Source: Limnohabitans radicicola
GTDB taxonomy: Bacteria; Pseudomonadota; Gammaproteobacteria; Burkholderiales; Burkholderiaceae_C
NCBI RefSeq assembly: GCF_014837235.1
Contig: NZ_JACYFT010000002.1
Span: forward strand, 620,001 to 684,000
Direction of reading: 5' to 3'
DNA length: 64,000 nucleotides
The position numbers were made by a program, and so were the translations under genes. This document shows positions 29,976 through 41,682 of this stretch, one piece after another (the stretch's first letter is position 1; every line of letters begins with the position of its first letter). Under the pieces are notes generated by a model. That model saw only the letters and a program-made list of their open reading frames with translations, ran no database searches and was not told the origin of the DNA.

Positions 29976-30347
29976 TCAGCGGTGGAACCGGCCCTCAAAG
30001 CAGTGCCGGACTTCATGCCCCAAGGCCACATGGGTGGGCTTGGGGCCGGTGATCACGGTGCATTCCTGCTTGGGCACATCCCAAACGGCGCAAGCCACAG
30101 GTGGGGTGATGTAGGCTTGTTCCTTGCCCATCTGGATGGCTTTGGCACAGACTTGGGCCACGTCCTCACGCACCTCCCAGCGGATACGCACCTCATTCAT
30201 GAGGCGTTTTTCAGCAGGCAGGGGTTTGAAAGGCTCGTATTCGTGCGCGGGCAAATTACCAGGCAAGGTCTGGCAGCCGGCCAACATGGCCAAGGCCGCG
30301 GAGAACACGATCCATGCCACATGGCGATGGCGTTGCACTGATTTCAT
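29976..30347 (-). CDS. Putative lipoprotein of unknown function
   Basis: Start at MKSVQRHRHVAW; lipobox LAGC; no recognised fold. Confidence 0.6.
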   Translation of the reverse strand: MKSVQRHRHVAWIVFSAALAMLAGCQTLPGNLPAHEYEPFKPLPAEKRLMNEVRIRWEVREDVAQVCAKAIQMGKEQAYITPPVACAVWDVPKQECTVITGPKPTHVALGHEVRHCFEGRFHR

Positions 30348-30557
30348 CGACACCCCCAAAACTACTTTTATTGTCAAAACTGTTTATTTATGGTTATTTT
30401 ACAGTTTTAACGTCTAAGAATGTGCCTTTTATCAATTTAATCTTGAAAAAGCCACACTTTTATCAGTTTCAAGTCCGTCGCAGCCTGCGCTGTGGGGCCC
30501 AGTCAGGGCTCGGCCTTGTGGCAAACTCGCCCGCTTGCGAGAAAGAAGTACCCCTCC

Positions 30558-32924
<2,367 letters not shown>

Positions 32925-32929
32925 ACGCC

Positions 32930-34015
32930 ATGCAAGCCCTCCACATCCACGCAGGCCCCAAGGCACTGGCCCACATCCGTGAGCATGGCCTCAGGCCCGA
33001 GCATGTGGGGGTGATCCCGGCGGCGGCGGGCGGCCCCAAAGGATTGATCCTGGGGCCACTGGACCGCTTCATCTTTGGCGAATGGCTGACCCAAAGCCAG
33101 CAAGCTGTGGACCTGGTGGGCGCATCCATTGGCGCATGGCGCATGTCCACCGCCTGCCTGAATGACCCGGTGGCGGCGTTTGAGCGCTTGGAACACGACT
33201 ACATCCACCAACACTATGAACCGCTGCCCGGTCAAAAGCGCGTCACGGCCGAACAGGTCAGCGAGGCCTTTGGCCAAAGTCTGCAGGCTTTTTACGGCGG
33301 TCGCGTCCAAGAGGCGCTGAACCACCCGCGATACCGCCTGCACATCGTGACCTCACGCGGGCAGCACATCCTGCACCGTGAGCACCCTGTGGCTACGCCG
33401 CTGGGCTATGCCGGGGCCTACCTCAGCAACGCCATCAGCCGCCGGGCGCTGGGCGGCTGGCTGGAGCGCGTGGTGTTTTCAGCGCAGGGCGCTGACTTGC
33501 CCTTTGATGCGCAGGACTTTCGCACCCGTGCTGTGGAACTGACCGAGGGCAATTTCATGCCTGCATTGCAGGCCAGCTGCTCGATCCCGTTCGCGCTCAA
33601 AGCCGTGCACGACATCCCCGGCGCACCCGCTGGCGCGTATTGGGACGGCGGCATCACCGACTACCACCTGCACCTGAACTGGACGGCGCCCGTCAAAGGG
33701 CCGGACCGTTCCATCGTGCTGTACCCGCACTTCCAGCAAAACGTGGTGCCCGGCTGGCTCGACAAAGCCCTCAAGTGGCGGCACGGCGCAACAACGTTTT
33801 TGGACAACACCATCGTCCTTGCCCCCAACCCCGAATGGGTCAAAACCCTGCCCAATGGCAAGCTCCCCGACCGCAAGGACTTCATGACCTACGGGCAAGA
33901 TCTGAAGGCACGGGTGAAGGTGTGGACAGCGGCGGCCAGCGCGGCGCGGCAGCTGGCGGATGAGTTTGCGCAGTGGCTGCAGCGGGGTGGGGCGGAAGGC
34001 GTGTTGCCGCTGTGA
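32930..34015 (+). CDS. Patatin-like phospholipase
   Basis: GASIGAW nucleophile motif; YWDGGITDYHL DGG motif. Confidence 0.8.
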   Translation: MQALHIHAGPKALAHIREHGLRPEHVGVIPAAAGGPKGLILGPLDRFIFGEWLTQSQQAVDLVGASIGAWRMSTACLNDPVAAFERLEHDYIHQHYEPLPGQKRVTAEQVSEAFGQSLQAFYGGRVQEALNHPRYRLHIVTSRGQHILHREHPVATPLGYAGAYLSNAISRRALGGWLERVVFSAQGADLPFDAQDFRTRAVELTEGNFMPALQASCSIPFALKAVHDIPGAPAGAYWDGGITDYHLHLNWTAPVKGPDRSIVLYPHFQQNVVPGWLDKALKWRHGATTFLDNTIVLAPNPEWVKTLPNGKLPDRKDFMTYGQDLKARVKVWTAAASAARQLADEFAQWLQRGGAEGVLPL

Positions 34016-34023
34016 TGGCCGTT

Positions 34024-34271
34024 TCAGACGCTGGCAAGTAAAGCGTCCAGCGGACTGACCGTACCGCCCGCTGCCAGCTTGAGCACACGGGTGTAATCAT
34101 GGTGGTTGGGGTGACGCATGGCACAGCCCCACGACCTGACCAACGCATGAAAAATAGGATCCAATAGACATAATATTTCTCGGTATTGAGGCTATAGTGC
34201 CGATAACGCAAGCACTCCCGCAACTGGTCAAGCAAGCGGGTAGACCGAAGATCAGGACCGGATGATTTCAT
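34024..34271 (-). pseudogene. Internally deleted, frameshifted integron integrase (intI) remnant
   Basis: N-terminal LLDQLRECLRYRHYSLNTEKYYVYWILFFMRWSGR and, in another frame, C-terminal YTRVLKLAAGGTVSPLDALLASV*; the tyrosine-recombinase catalytic core is missing. Confidence 0.85.
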
Positions 34272-34403
34272 GGCAAATTTATATCTGGATGTTTATCCAA
34301 AGTATGTGTGCCAGGCCCCGTCTGCAAGCGGCTTGCGGAAGATTGGGCTGACGGATGTATCCGACAGCTCTGGTTTTGTTTCGCAGATTTTGCGGGATAC
34401 ATT

Positions 34404-34410
34404 ACGTTAG
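34404..34410 (+). promoter_or_regulatory. Integron core recombination site (GTTRRRY), attI/cassette junction candidate
   Basis: GTTAGGC between the intI remnant and the first cassette-like ORF; complementary to GCCTAAC after that ORF. Confidence 0.6.
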
Positions 34411-34419
34411 GCTCCAAGG

Positions 34420-34989
34420 ATGACCACAGTCCGCCTGCTAGTCCCAAATGACACCTTGCTGCCACGCTACCTAACAGCGTTGAGCAGCGGCTGGACGCCT
34501 GATGCTGACCGAGACGAAGAGCTCGCGCAGCGGCTGGCCCAACGCGTGGGTGCTGATGCATCTGCGTACCTCCGCTCGCTGTGGAACCCTCAGGGAGTCG
34601 GGTCAAAGATCACGCTGCAGGATGGACGGGAAGTCTCCCGACTGGCACATGTCCGACATTGGATCGTGGACGATGACTACTGTGGCGACATCAACCTTAG
34701 GTGGCAGCCAGGCACCAGCGAGTTGCCTGATTACTGCGATGGGCACGTAGGCTATGCAGTTGTCCCGTGGAAACGGCAACGCGGCTTCGCTGCCTCTGCG
34801 CTAAGGCAGTTGGCATTGCTAGCACCTTCGTTTGGCTTGAACTGGCTCGACATCGCAATGAGTGCGGACAACTTGGCCTCCCGGCGTGTCGCGGAGTCTG
34901 CCGGCGCAGTGTTAATCGATGAATACGTCGCAATAGAACAGGGCGGTGTCAAGGCCTACAAGTACCGGCTCGCCTGCGGTGGGGCCTAA
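34420..34989 (+). CDS. GNAT family N-acetyltransferase (integron cassette-like)
   Basis: GHVGYAVVPWKRQRGFAASALRQLALLAPSFGLNWLDIAMSADNLASRRVAESAG. Confidence 0.85.
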   Translation: MTTVRLLVPNDTLLPRYLTALSSGWTPDADRDEELAQRLAQRVGADASAYLRSLWNPQGVGSKITLQDGREVSRLAHVRHWIVDDDYCGDINLRWQPGTSELPDYCDGHVGYAVVPWKRQRGFAASALRQLALLAPSFGLNWLDIAMSADNLASRRVAESAGAVLIDEYVAIEQGGVKAYKYRLACGGA

Positions 34990-35035
34990 CCCCTCGGTCG
35001 AGGCGAGGCCCAACGGCAAGGCAGCCCGCCCGCCG
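34984..35035 (+). repeat. attC-like repeat, left half (cassette recombination site remnant)
   Basis: GCCTAAC (RYYYAAC) followed by CCCTCGGTCGAGGCGAGGCCCAACGGCAAGGCAGCCCG immediately at the end of the GNAT ORF. Confidence 0.55.
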
Positions 35036-35412
35036 CGACGAAATCCGTTCAGCATTGAAGAAGTACTTTGTCAACTTTGGCGCTCATTTGGTATAACCCT
35101 GCGGTCCACCGGACGCTGCGCGATAGAGCCGCGCAGCGCCAGTGACATCCAAGATAAAGCCAATCAGACAACCATCTACCCCTTCGGGGCTCCAATTCTC
35201 AGACTTCATCCTTGAAATCTAGCGCCCCCGGCGACACGTCACAACCCGGCGCATGTTCTGCAGGCATGACGACTGCTATTTGGGCGGGAGTGTTTTTGAT
35301 GACCGCTGTCTGACGGCTTTACCTCAAAGCCAATGACTAGAGCCCAGGTGCGTTTGAGATCACTGAGCTTTCAGCTTGGGCTACAAGGTCATCCGTCAGT
35401 CCTCACGTTAAC

Positions 35413-35934
35413 ATGCCCCCAGTGTCCGCCGATTTACTTTTCGAACCCCTTTCGCTAGCCCACATGGACGAGCTTGCTGCGCTATTGCTTCATGAGCAGG
35501 TGTACAGACACATTGGCGGGCATCCTCCGGATCTGGCCCGATTTCGCACGCAGGTGGAGCACGCTGTCGCAGGGCCTCCGCATCATCGCTCAAACGAAAT
35601 CTGGCTCGACTATGTGGTCCGTGAGGCCGCATCGGGACGCCTTGCCGGACGAATTCAGGCCACAATCCACCCGCCCGTGGCGGAAGTGGCGTTCTTGTTT
35701 GGACCCGGCTATTGGGGCAAAGGCTATGCGACACGCGCTCTGCTCTGGCTTCACCAGGCTTTACTCATTCACCCGGTAAGACCCGAGCTATGGGCCACGA
35801 CGGTTCCCGCCAACCAGCCATGCCAAGCCTTGCTCCGCAGGTGCGGCTATGTTGCCGTTGATTCAGCTGCAGCGCCCCAGCTGGTGACCTATGATGCAGG
35901 TGACTTGGTCTTCCGTGGCCCCAGTGCGGCCTGA
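35413..35934 (+). CDS. GNAT family N-acetyltransferase
   Basis: AEVAFLFGPGYWGKGYATRALLWL; VPANQPCQALLRRCGY. Confidence 0.82.
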   Translation: MPPVSADLLFEPLSLAHMDELAALLLHEQVYRHIGGHPPDLARFRTQVEHAVAGPPHHRSNEIWLDYVVREAASGRLAGRIQATIHPPVAEVAFLFGPGYWGKGYATRALLWLHQALLIHPVRPELWATTVPANQPCQALLRRCGYVAVDSAAAPQLVTYDAGDLVFRGPSAA

Positions 35935-35974
35935 TCAGCCGGGCCATTCAACCGTCGATATGGGAGTTCAACCC

Positions 35975-36150
35975 ATGACGCAATTCCCCGACTTCATCCT
36001 CGAAATCCTCTGGCCCTGGCGGCCTGTCTCGGCCCGCCGCATGTTCGGCGGGCATGGTTTTACCACGCGGGGGGAGGGGAATCTTCGCGCTGATCCCGGA
36101 CGGGCAGTTGTACCTCAAGATCGATGACGAGAGCCGGGGGCGTTCGAGGT
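35975..36150 (+). pseudogene. Frameshifted TfoX N-terminal-domain remnant
   Basis: FILEILWPWRPVSARRMFGGHGF in one frame, IFALIPDGQLYLKIDDESRG in another; parallels the intact 38096 copy (VTARRMFGGHGL...NWLYLKTDD). Confidence 0.75.
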
Positions 36151-36201
36151 GACCGGGCTGACGCCCTTAATGTATGAGGCTAATAGCGGCTTCGGTGGCA
36201 G

Positions 36202-37191
36202 GTGTCCCACATGGATAATCACATCATGTCCGAGCCCAGCCTTTACCTCACCGCCGCCCTCTACAAATTCGTCGATCTGCCCGACTTCGCCGATCTGCAA
36301 GCGCCTTTGCAAGCCTGTTGCGAAGCCAACGACGTCAAAGGCACGCTGCTTTTGGCGCATGAGGGGATCAACGGCACGATTGCCGGGCCTGAAATGGGCA
36401 TCCGCGCCGTGCTGGCATTTTTGCGCGCCGACCCGCGCTTGGCCACGCTGCAGCACAAAGAGTCCTGGAGCCCCAAGCCGCCGTTCACCCGCATGAAGGT
36501 CAAGCTCAAAAAAGAGATCGTGACCTTGCGCGTGCCTGAGCTGGACCCGAACAAAACCGTGGGCCAATACGTCAAACCCGCCGACTGGAACGCCTTGCTG
36601 GCCGACCCGGACGTGGTGGTGATCGACACGCGCAACGACTACGAGGTGGCCATTGGCACCTTCAAGGGCGCGATCAATCCCAACATCAAAACCTTTGTGC
36701 AGCTGCCTGCGTGGCTGGACGCACAAGAAAACTTGCAAGGCGAGGCCGCCAAAAAGACCAAGGTCGCCATGTTCTGCACAGGCGGCATCCGCTGCGAAAA
36801 ATCCACCGCGCTCATGAAAATGCGCGGCTTTGACGAGGTCTACCACCTTGAAGGCGGCATCCTCAAGTACCTCGAAGAGATCCCGCCCGAGCAAAGCACT
36901 TGGGAGGGGGAATGCTTTGTGTTCGACGAGCGCGTGAGCGTCGGCCACGGGCTGGGTGTGGGCCACCACGAGCTGTGCCGTTCTTGTCGCTGGCCCCTGA
37001 GCCAGCAAGACAAACAGTCCCCGCATTACGTCAAAGGCGTGAGCTGCGCCCACTGCCACGACCAGCGCACCCCTGAGCAAAAAGAGAAATTGGCCGAGCG
37101 CCAGCGGCAGGTGGAGCTGGCCGAAGCGCGCGGCGAGATCCATGTGGGCGCCAAGATGCCCGAGCACAATCAATTGCACCCAGGTGACTGA
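36202..37191 (+). CDS. trhO: Rhodanese-type tRNA uridine hydroxylase/sulfurtransferase family (TrhO/YceA)
   Basis: [61 protein letters not shown]; possible later start at 36226. Confidence 0.93.
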   Translation: MSHMDNHIMSEPSLYLTAALYKFVDLPDFADLQAPLQACCEANDVKGTLLLAHEGINGTIAGPEMGIRAVLAFLRADPRLATLQHKESWSPKPPFTRMKVKLKKEIVTLRVPELDPNKTVGQYVKPADWNALLADPDVVVIDTRNDYEVAIGTFKGAINPNIKTFVQLPAWLDAQENLQGEAAKKTKVAMFCTGGIRCEKSTALMKMRGFDEVYHLEGGILKYLEEIPPEQSTWEGECFVFDERVSVGHGLGVGHHELCRSCRWPLSQQDKQSPHYVKGVSCAHCHDQRTPEQKEKLAERQRQVELAEARGEIHVGAKMPEHNQLHPGD

Positions 37192-37247
37192 CCGAGTCGA
37201 GCCTTTGAGGCACATTGGCACTTGTCATTTCAACCCTGAGGAATCCC

Positions 37248-38099
37248 ATGAACTGGATGCATCACATCACCCGTCCTGCAGTGCTCTTGCTGCTCTCGCT
37301 TGGCCTGGCCGCATGCGGCACCACAGCGCAGGCGCCTGCGGAGCCACCCGCCAAGCAGGCCACTGCGCCCGGTCAGATCCGCAGCATGCTGTGGGTAGGC
37401 AACAGCTTCTTTTATTACAACAATTCGATGCACGGTCACCTGGGCCAGTTGCTGATGGCGCAGTCGGACAACGGCAAGCGCAACGCCCGCAACGTGTCGG
37501 CCACCATCAGCGGCTCGGGCATCAACTGGCACGACATGGAGGCGTATTTCAAGCCCGGTGGCGTGTCGAGCTATTCGTTCGTGGGCGATAACGAGGTGCG
37601 TTTCAACACCTTCGACAAGCCATTTGACGCGGTGATGATGATGGATTGCAGCCAGTGCCCCATCCACCCCAAACTGCAAAGCGTCTTCCACGAGTTTGCC
37701 AAGAAGCACAGCGACACGGTGCGCAAGCACGGGGCCGAGCCCGTCCTGTTCATGTCCTGGGCGTACTCCGACAAGCCTGAAATGACGGCTCCCCTGGCCG
37801 CCGAGTACACCAAGGTGGGCAAGGCCAACAACGCCCTGGTGGTGCCCGCAGGCCTGGCTTTTGCCAACTCGGTCGCCAAGCGTGCGGACATCCCGCTCAT
37901 CATTGGCGACAAGCGCCACCCCACGCTGCAGGGTACGTACCTCGGCGCCTGCACGGTCCTCGCTTCGGTCTACAAAGTCAACCCGGTGGGCAACAAGTAC
38001 ACCGCTGGCTTGCCCGCTGACGTCGCAGCGCACCTGCAAGCCGTGGCCTGGGAAACCGTGCAGAAATACCACGCTGAAAACGGCCGAGGCAGCCTTTGA
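37248..38099 (+). CDS. Lipoprotein, SGNH/GDSL-hydrolase-like
   Basis: Lipobox LAAC; MLWVGNSFFYYNNSMHGHLGQLL. Confidence 0.6.
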   Translation: MNWMHHITRPAVLLLLSLGLAACGTTAQAPAEPPAKQATAPGQIRSMLWVGNSFFYYNNSMHGHLGQLLMAQSDNGKRNARNVSATISGSGINWHDMEAYFKPGGVSSYSFVGDNEVRFNTFDKPFDAVMMMDCSQCPIHPKLQSVFHEFAKKHSDTVRKHGAEPVLFMSWAYSDKPEMTAPLAAEYTKVGKANNALVVPAGLAFANSVAKRADIPLIIGDKRHPTLQGTYLGACTVLASVYKVNPVGNKYTAGLPADVAAHLQAVAWETVQKYHAENGRGSL

Positions 38100-38491
38100 G
38101 TGAATTCATCGGGTTCCTGCAGGAACTCTTTGAAAAGTGGGGACAGGTCACGGCCCGCCGCATGTTTGGCGGCCACGGCCTGTACCACGAGGGCCTGATG
38201 TTCGCCATTGTTGTGGACAACTGGCTGTACCTGAAGACGGACGACATCAACCGCCCCGAGTTTGAAGCGCAGGGGCTCGCGCCTTTCACTTACCCCATGA
38301 AGGGCAAGACCGTGGCGCTGTCGTACTGGAGCGCACCCGATGCGATCTTCGATGAGCCCACCGAGGCGGTGCGCTGGGCTCGATCAGCGTGGGAGGCTGC
38401 GGCGCGAGGGCTGGCGGCCAAGGCAGCCAGGCCACGACGGCGCTCGCCGGGCATGTCTTTCCCCAAAAACGGTCCGGTCAGCACGCGCTGA
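38096..38491 (+). CDS. TfoX/Sxy family protein (N-terminal domain)
   Basis: VTARRMFGGHGLYHEGLMFAIVVDNWLYLKTDD. Confidence 0.88.
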   Translation: MSEFIGFLQELFEKWGQVTARRMFGGHGLYHEGLMFAIVVDNWLYLKTDDINRPEFEAQGLAPFTYPMKGKTVALSYWSAPDAIFDEPTEAVRWARSAWEAAARGLAAKAARPRRRSPGMSFPKNGPVSTR

Positions 38492-38504
38492 AGGCCGCAG
38501 CCGC

Positions 38505-39641
38505 TCAGAGGCTCACGCTCAGCATCTCGCGGTATTCCTCGGCCGTGGCAATGCGCGGGTTGGTCTTGTGGCAGTGGTCGGCCAGCGCTCCGGTGATGAC
38601 CTGATCGAACAGGCTCTCGGTCACGCCCATGGCCCCCAGGCCCGTGGGCAGGCCGAGGCGTGCGTTCATGTCCTTGATGGCTTCGGGGATGTCGCTGCCG
38701 CTTTGCAGGCCCATGGCCTGGGCCATGCGGTTCAGGCGGTTTTCTTTTTGCACCGAATCGGCGGCAGCGTTGAAGGTGACCACGGCAGGCAGGAACATGG
38801 CGTTCAGGGTGCCGTGGTGCAGACGCGGGTTCACGCCGCCCAGGCTGTGGCTCAGGCTGTGCACGCAGCCCAGGCCTTTCTGGAAGGCCATGGCGCCTTG
38901 CATGCTGGCGCTCATCATGTTCAGGCGGGCGTCGCGGTCCTGGCCGTTTTTGGTGGCGCGTTCGATGTGCGCCCAGCCACGGGCGAGGCCATCGAGCGCA
39001 ATGCCGTCAGCCGGCGGGTTGAAGGGCGCGGCCATGAAGGTTTCCATGCAGTGCGCAATCGCATCCATGCCCGTGGCGGCCGTCAGCACGGGCGGCAAGC
39101 CCAGGGTGAGTTCGGGGTCGCAGATGGCGGCACGGGGCACGATGAACCAGCTGTGAAAACCCAGCTTGCGGCCATCGTCGACGATCAGGATGGCCCCGCG
39201 TGCCACTTCGGAGCCGGTGCCTGCCGTGGTGGGTACGGCGATCAGGGGGGCCACGCGGTCGGTGATCTTGAGCGAGCCGCCTTCGATGGTGGCGTAGGTC
39301 TTGAGCGGGCCTTCGTGCGTGGCAGCGATGCTCACGCCCTTAGCGCAGTCGATCGACGAGCCACCGCCCAAGGCGATCAGGCCATCGCAGTTGTTTTGCT
39401 TGTAAACAGCGGCAGCGGCGCGCACGGCGGCTTCGGTCGGGTTGGAGGGCGTCTGGTCAAACACGCTGACCGTCAAACCGGGCAGGGCGGCGAGGGCCTT
39501 GTCCAGGATGCCCACGGCCTTGACGCCTGCATCGGTCACGATCAGCGGGCGGGTGATGCCCACGCGCTCGCACTCGGCCTTGAGCAGTGCCAGCGCGCCA
39601 AAGTCGATCTGGATCTGGGTGACGTAGTTGATGAAAGACAT
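38505..39641 (-). CDS. Iron-containing alcohol dehydrogenase
   Basis: GGGSSIDCAKGVSI; VPTTAGTGSEV; LGCVHSLSHSLGG...HHGTLNAMFLP. Confidence 0.93.
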   Translation of the reverse strand: MSFINYVTQIQIDFGALALLKAECERVGITRPLIVTDAGVKAVGILDKALAALPGLTVSVFDQTPSNPTEAAVRAAAAVYKQNNCDGLIALGGGSSIDCAKGVSIAATHEGPLKTYATIEGGSLKITDRVAPLIAVPTTAGTGSEVARGAILIVDDGRKLGFHSWFIVPRAAICDPELTLGLPPVLTAATGMDAIAHCMETFMAAPFNPPADGIALDGLARGWAHIERATKNGQDRDARLNMMSASMQGAMAFQKGLGCVHSLSHSLGGVNPRLHHGTLNAMFLPAVVTFNAAADSVQKENRLNRMAQAMGLQSGSDIPEAIKDMNARLGLPTGLGAMGVTESLFDQVITGALADHCHKTNPRIATAEEYREMLSVSL

Positions 39642-39786
39642 GAGCGGCTCTCCAGGATGTGCGGCGGGGGTGACAGGCCGGTGACCCGCCGCGTTGTACG
39701 ATGCCATTCATTTTGATTCAGGATGCCCCGAACCGACAGCCAGAACGGTGTTGCACCGTCACGTTGGCGATAGGGCCCCGCCTTGC

Positions 39787-40749
39787 ATGAGCAGCCACCA
39801 CCTCAACCCCCGCGCCTTGCTGAATGCCGCCACGCGCACCCTGATTGACCGGGTGCAACGCGCTGGCCGCCCGCCCATGCACGCCATGACGGCCGCGCAG
39901 GCCCGTGCCTTCTACGACATTGGCGGCCCGATCCTGGACCTGCAGCCCGCGCCGCAAGTGGACCGGGTGCAGGACATCACCATCCCGGCCCGTGACGGCC
40001 ACGCCATGCCCGCCCGGCTCTACGCACCGCAGAGCGACACCGCCTTGCCCGTGCTGCTGTACCTGCACGGCGGCGGCTTCACCGTGGGCAGCCTGACCAC
40101 GCACGATGTGCTGTGCCGTCAGCTCAGCCGTCAGGGCCATTGCGCCGTGGTGTCGCTGGACTACCGGCTCGCGCCCGAGCACCGGTTCCCCACGGCCGTG
40201 CACGACGCCTGGGACGCCCTGAACTGGTTGCACCAGCACGGCAAGACGCTGGGCCTGGACACTGCACGCCTGGCCATTGGCGGGGACAGTGCGGGGGGCA
40301 CGCTCAGCGCCGTGTGCGCCCTGATGGCCCGCGATGCGGGCCTGAAACTCGCCTTGCAGTTGCTGTTTTACCCCGGCTGCGGCGCCAGACAGGACACCGC
40401 TTCGCACCACGCATTTGGCGACGGCTTCATGCTGGACAAGGACACCATTGCCTGGTTTTTTGACGGCTACATCGACGCGGCCGACCGCGACGACTGGCGC
40501 TTTGCCCCCGGCAATGCGCCCGACCACAGCGGCCTGGCCCCATGCTGGATGGGCCTGGCCGAATGCGACCCGCTGGTGGACGAGGGCGTGCGCTACGCCG
40601 ACACGCTGCGCATGGCGGGTGTGCCCGTCGATCTGGAAATTTACCGGGGCGTGATCCATGGTTTCATCACCATGGGCCGCGCCATCCCCGATGCCCTGAA
40701 AGCCCATGCCGATGCAGGCCGGGCATTGAAACACGCTTTTGAAGGTTGA
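39787..40749 (+). CDS. Alpha/beta hydrolase, HSL/GDXG family
   Basis: YLHGGGFTVGS; IGGDSAGGTLSAV; GVIHGFITMG. Confidence 0.92.
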   Translation: MSSHHLNPRALLNAATRTLIDRVQRAGRPPMHAMTAAQARAFYDIGGPILDLQPAPQVDRVQDITIPARDGHAMPARLYAPQSDTALPVLLYLHGGGFTVGSLTTHDVLCRQLSRQGHCAVVSLDYRLAPEHRFPTAVHDAWDALNWLHQHGKTLGLDTARLAIGGDSAGGTLSAVCALMARDAGLKLALQLLFYPGCGARQDTASHHAFGDGFMLDKDTIAWFFDGYIDAADRDDWRFAPGNAPDHSGLAPCWMGLAECDPLVDEGVRYADTLRMAGVPVDLEIYRGVIHGFITMGRAIPDALKAHADAGRALKHAFEG

Positions 40750-40752
40750 AAC

Positions 40753-41610
40753 ATGAAACGCCAGGACTTCCGTTTTTCCCACCGCATGCGCGTGCGCTGG
40801 GTCGAGGTGGACATGCAACAGATCGTCTTCAACGGTCACTACCTCATGTACTTTGACACCGCTGTGACCGACTACTGGCGCAACCTGGCCATGCCCTATG
40901 CCGACACCATGCACCAGCTGGGCGGCGACCTGTACGTCAAGAAAGCCAGTGTGGAGTACCACGCCAGTGCCGAGATGGACGATTTTCTGGATGTCTGCAT
41001 GCGCTGCGACCGCATCGGCAACTCGTCCATGACTTTTGTGGGCGCGATTTTCCGGGGCGACGAGCTGCTGATCACCAGCGAGCTGGTCTATGTGTACGCC
41101 GACCCGGTCGCCAAAAAGAGCCAGCCCATCCCACCCCAACTGCGGGACATGCTGGAGAGCTACGAGCGCGGCGAGGACATGGTGCAGCTGCACCTGGGCG
41201 CCTGGGCCGACCTCAAGAACCTGGCCGCACCGCTGCGCACCGAGGTGTTTGTGGAGGAACAAAAAGTACCCGCCGACATGGAGTGGGACCACGACGACGA
41301 AACGGCCTTGCACTGCGTGGCCGTGAACCGCATGGGGATGGTGCTGGCCACAGGCCGCCTGCTGCAACACGCCCCGGGCGTGGCCCGTATTGGCCGCATG
41401 GCCGTCAAAAAGCAGATGCGCGGCAGTGTGCTGGGCCGCCGCGTGCTGCACGCCCTGATGGACGCAGCCAAAGACCGTGGTGACACGCAGGTGCTGCTGC
41501 ACGCGCAGTGCAGCGCCGAAGGCTTTTACAAGCGCTCAGGCTTCGAGCCCCATGGGGCGATTTTTGAAGAAGCAGGCATTGCACACATCGAGATGGTGCG
41601 CCCCCTGTAG
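40753..41610 (+). CDS. Fusion: YbgC/FadM-like 4HBT thioesterase plus GNAT acetyltransferase (ElaA-like)
   Basis: MRVRWVEVDMQQIVFNGHYLMYFD then LRTEVFVEEQKVP...RIGRMAVKKQMRGSVLGRRVLHALM in one frame. Confidence 0.88.
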   Translation: MKRQDFRFSHRMRVRWVEVDMQQIVFNGHYLMYFDTAVTDYWRNLAMPYADTMHQLGGDLYVKKASVEYHASAEMDDFLDVCMRCDRIGNSSMTFVGAIFRGDELLITSELVYVYADPVAKKSQPIPPQLRDMLESYERGEDMVQLHLGAWADLKNLAAPLRTEVFVEEQKVPADMEWDHDDETALHCVAVNRMGMVLATGRLLQHAPGVARIGRMAVKKQMRGSVLGRRVLHALMDAAKDRGDTQVLLHAQCSAEGFYKRSGFEPHGAIFEEAGIAHIEMVRPL

Positions 41611-41680
41611 GAGCGGCGCCCCCGCCGCGATGGGGCACCTGCAAGCCACAGACATTCGTCCCGAGGGCGGGGCTCCTACA
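41606..41680. repeat. REP-like palindromic element
   Basis: TGTAGGAGCGGCGCCCCCGCC ... GGGCGGGGCTCCTACA inverted ends between convergent genes. Confidence 0.7.
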
Positions 41681-41682
41681 AG

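Noticed and set aside
35407-35413. GTTAACA before the second GNAT gene as an integron core site
   Set aside because: Does not fit GTTRRRY at positions 6-7; no paired RYYYAAC of proper spacing after the gene.
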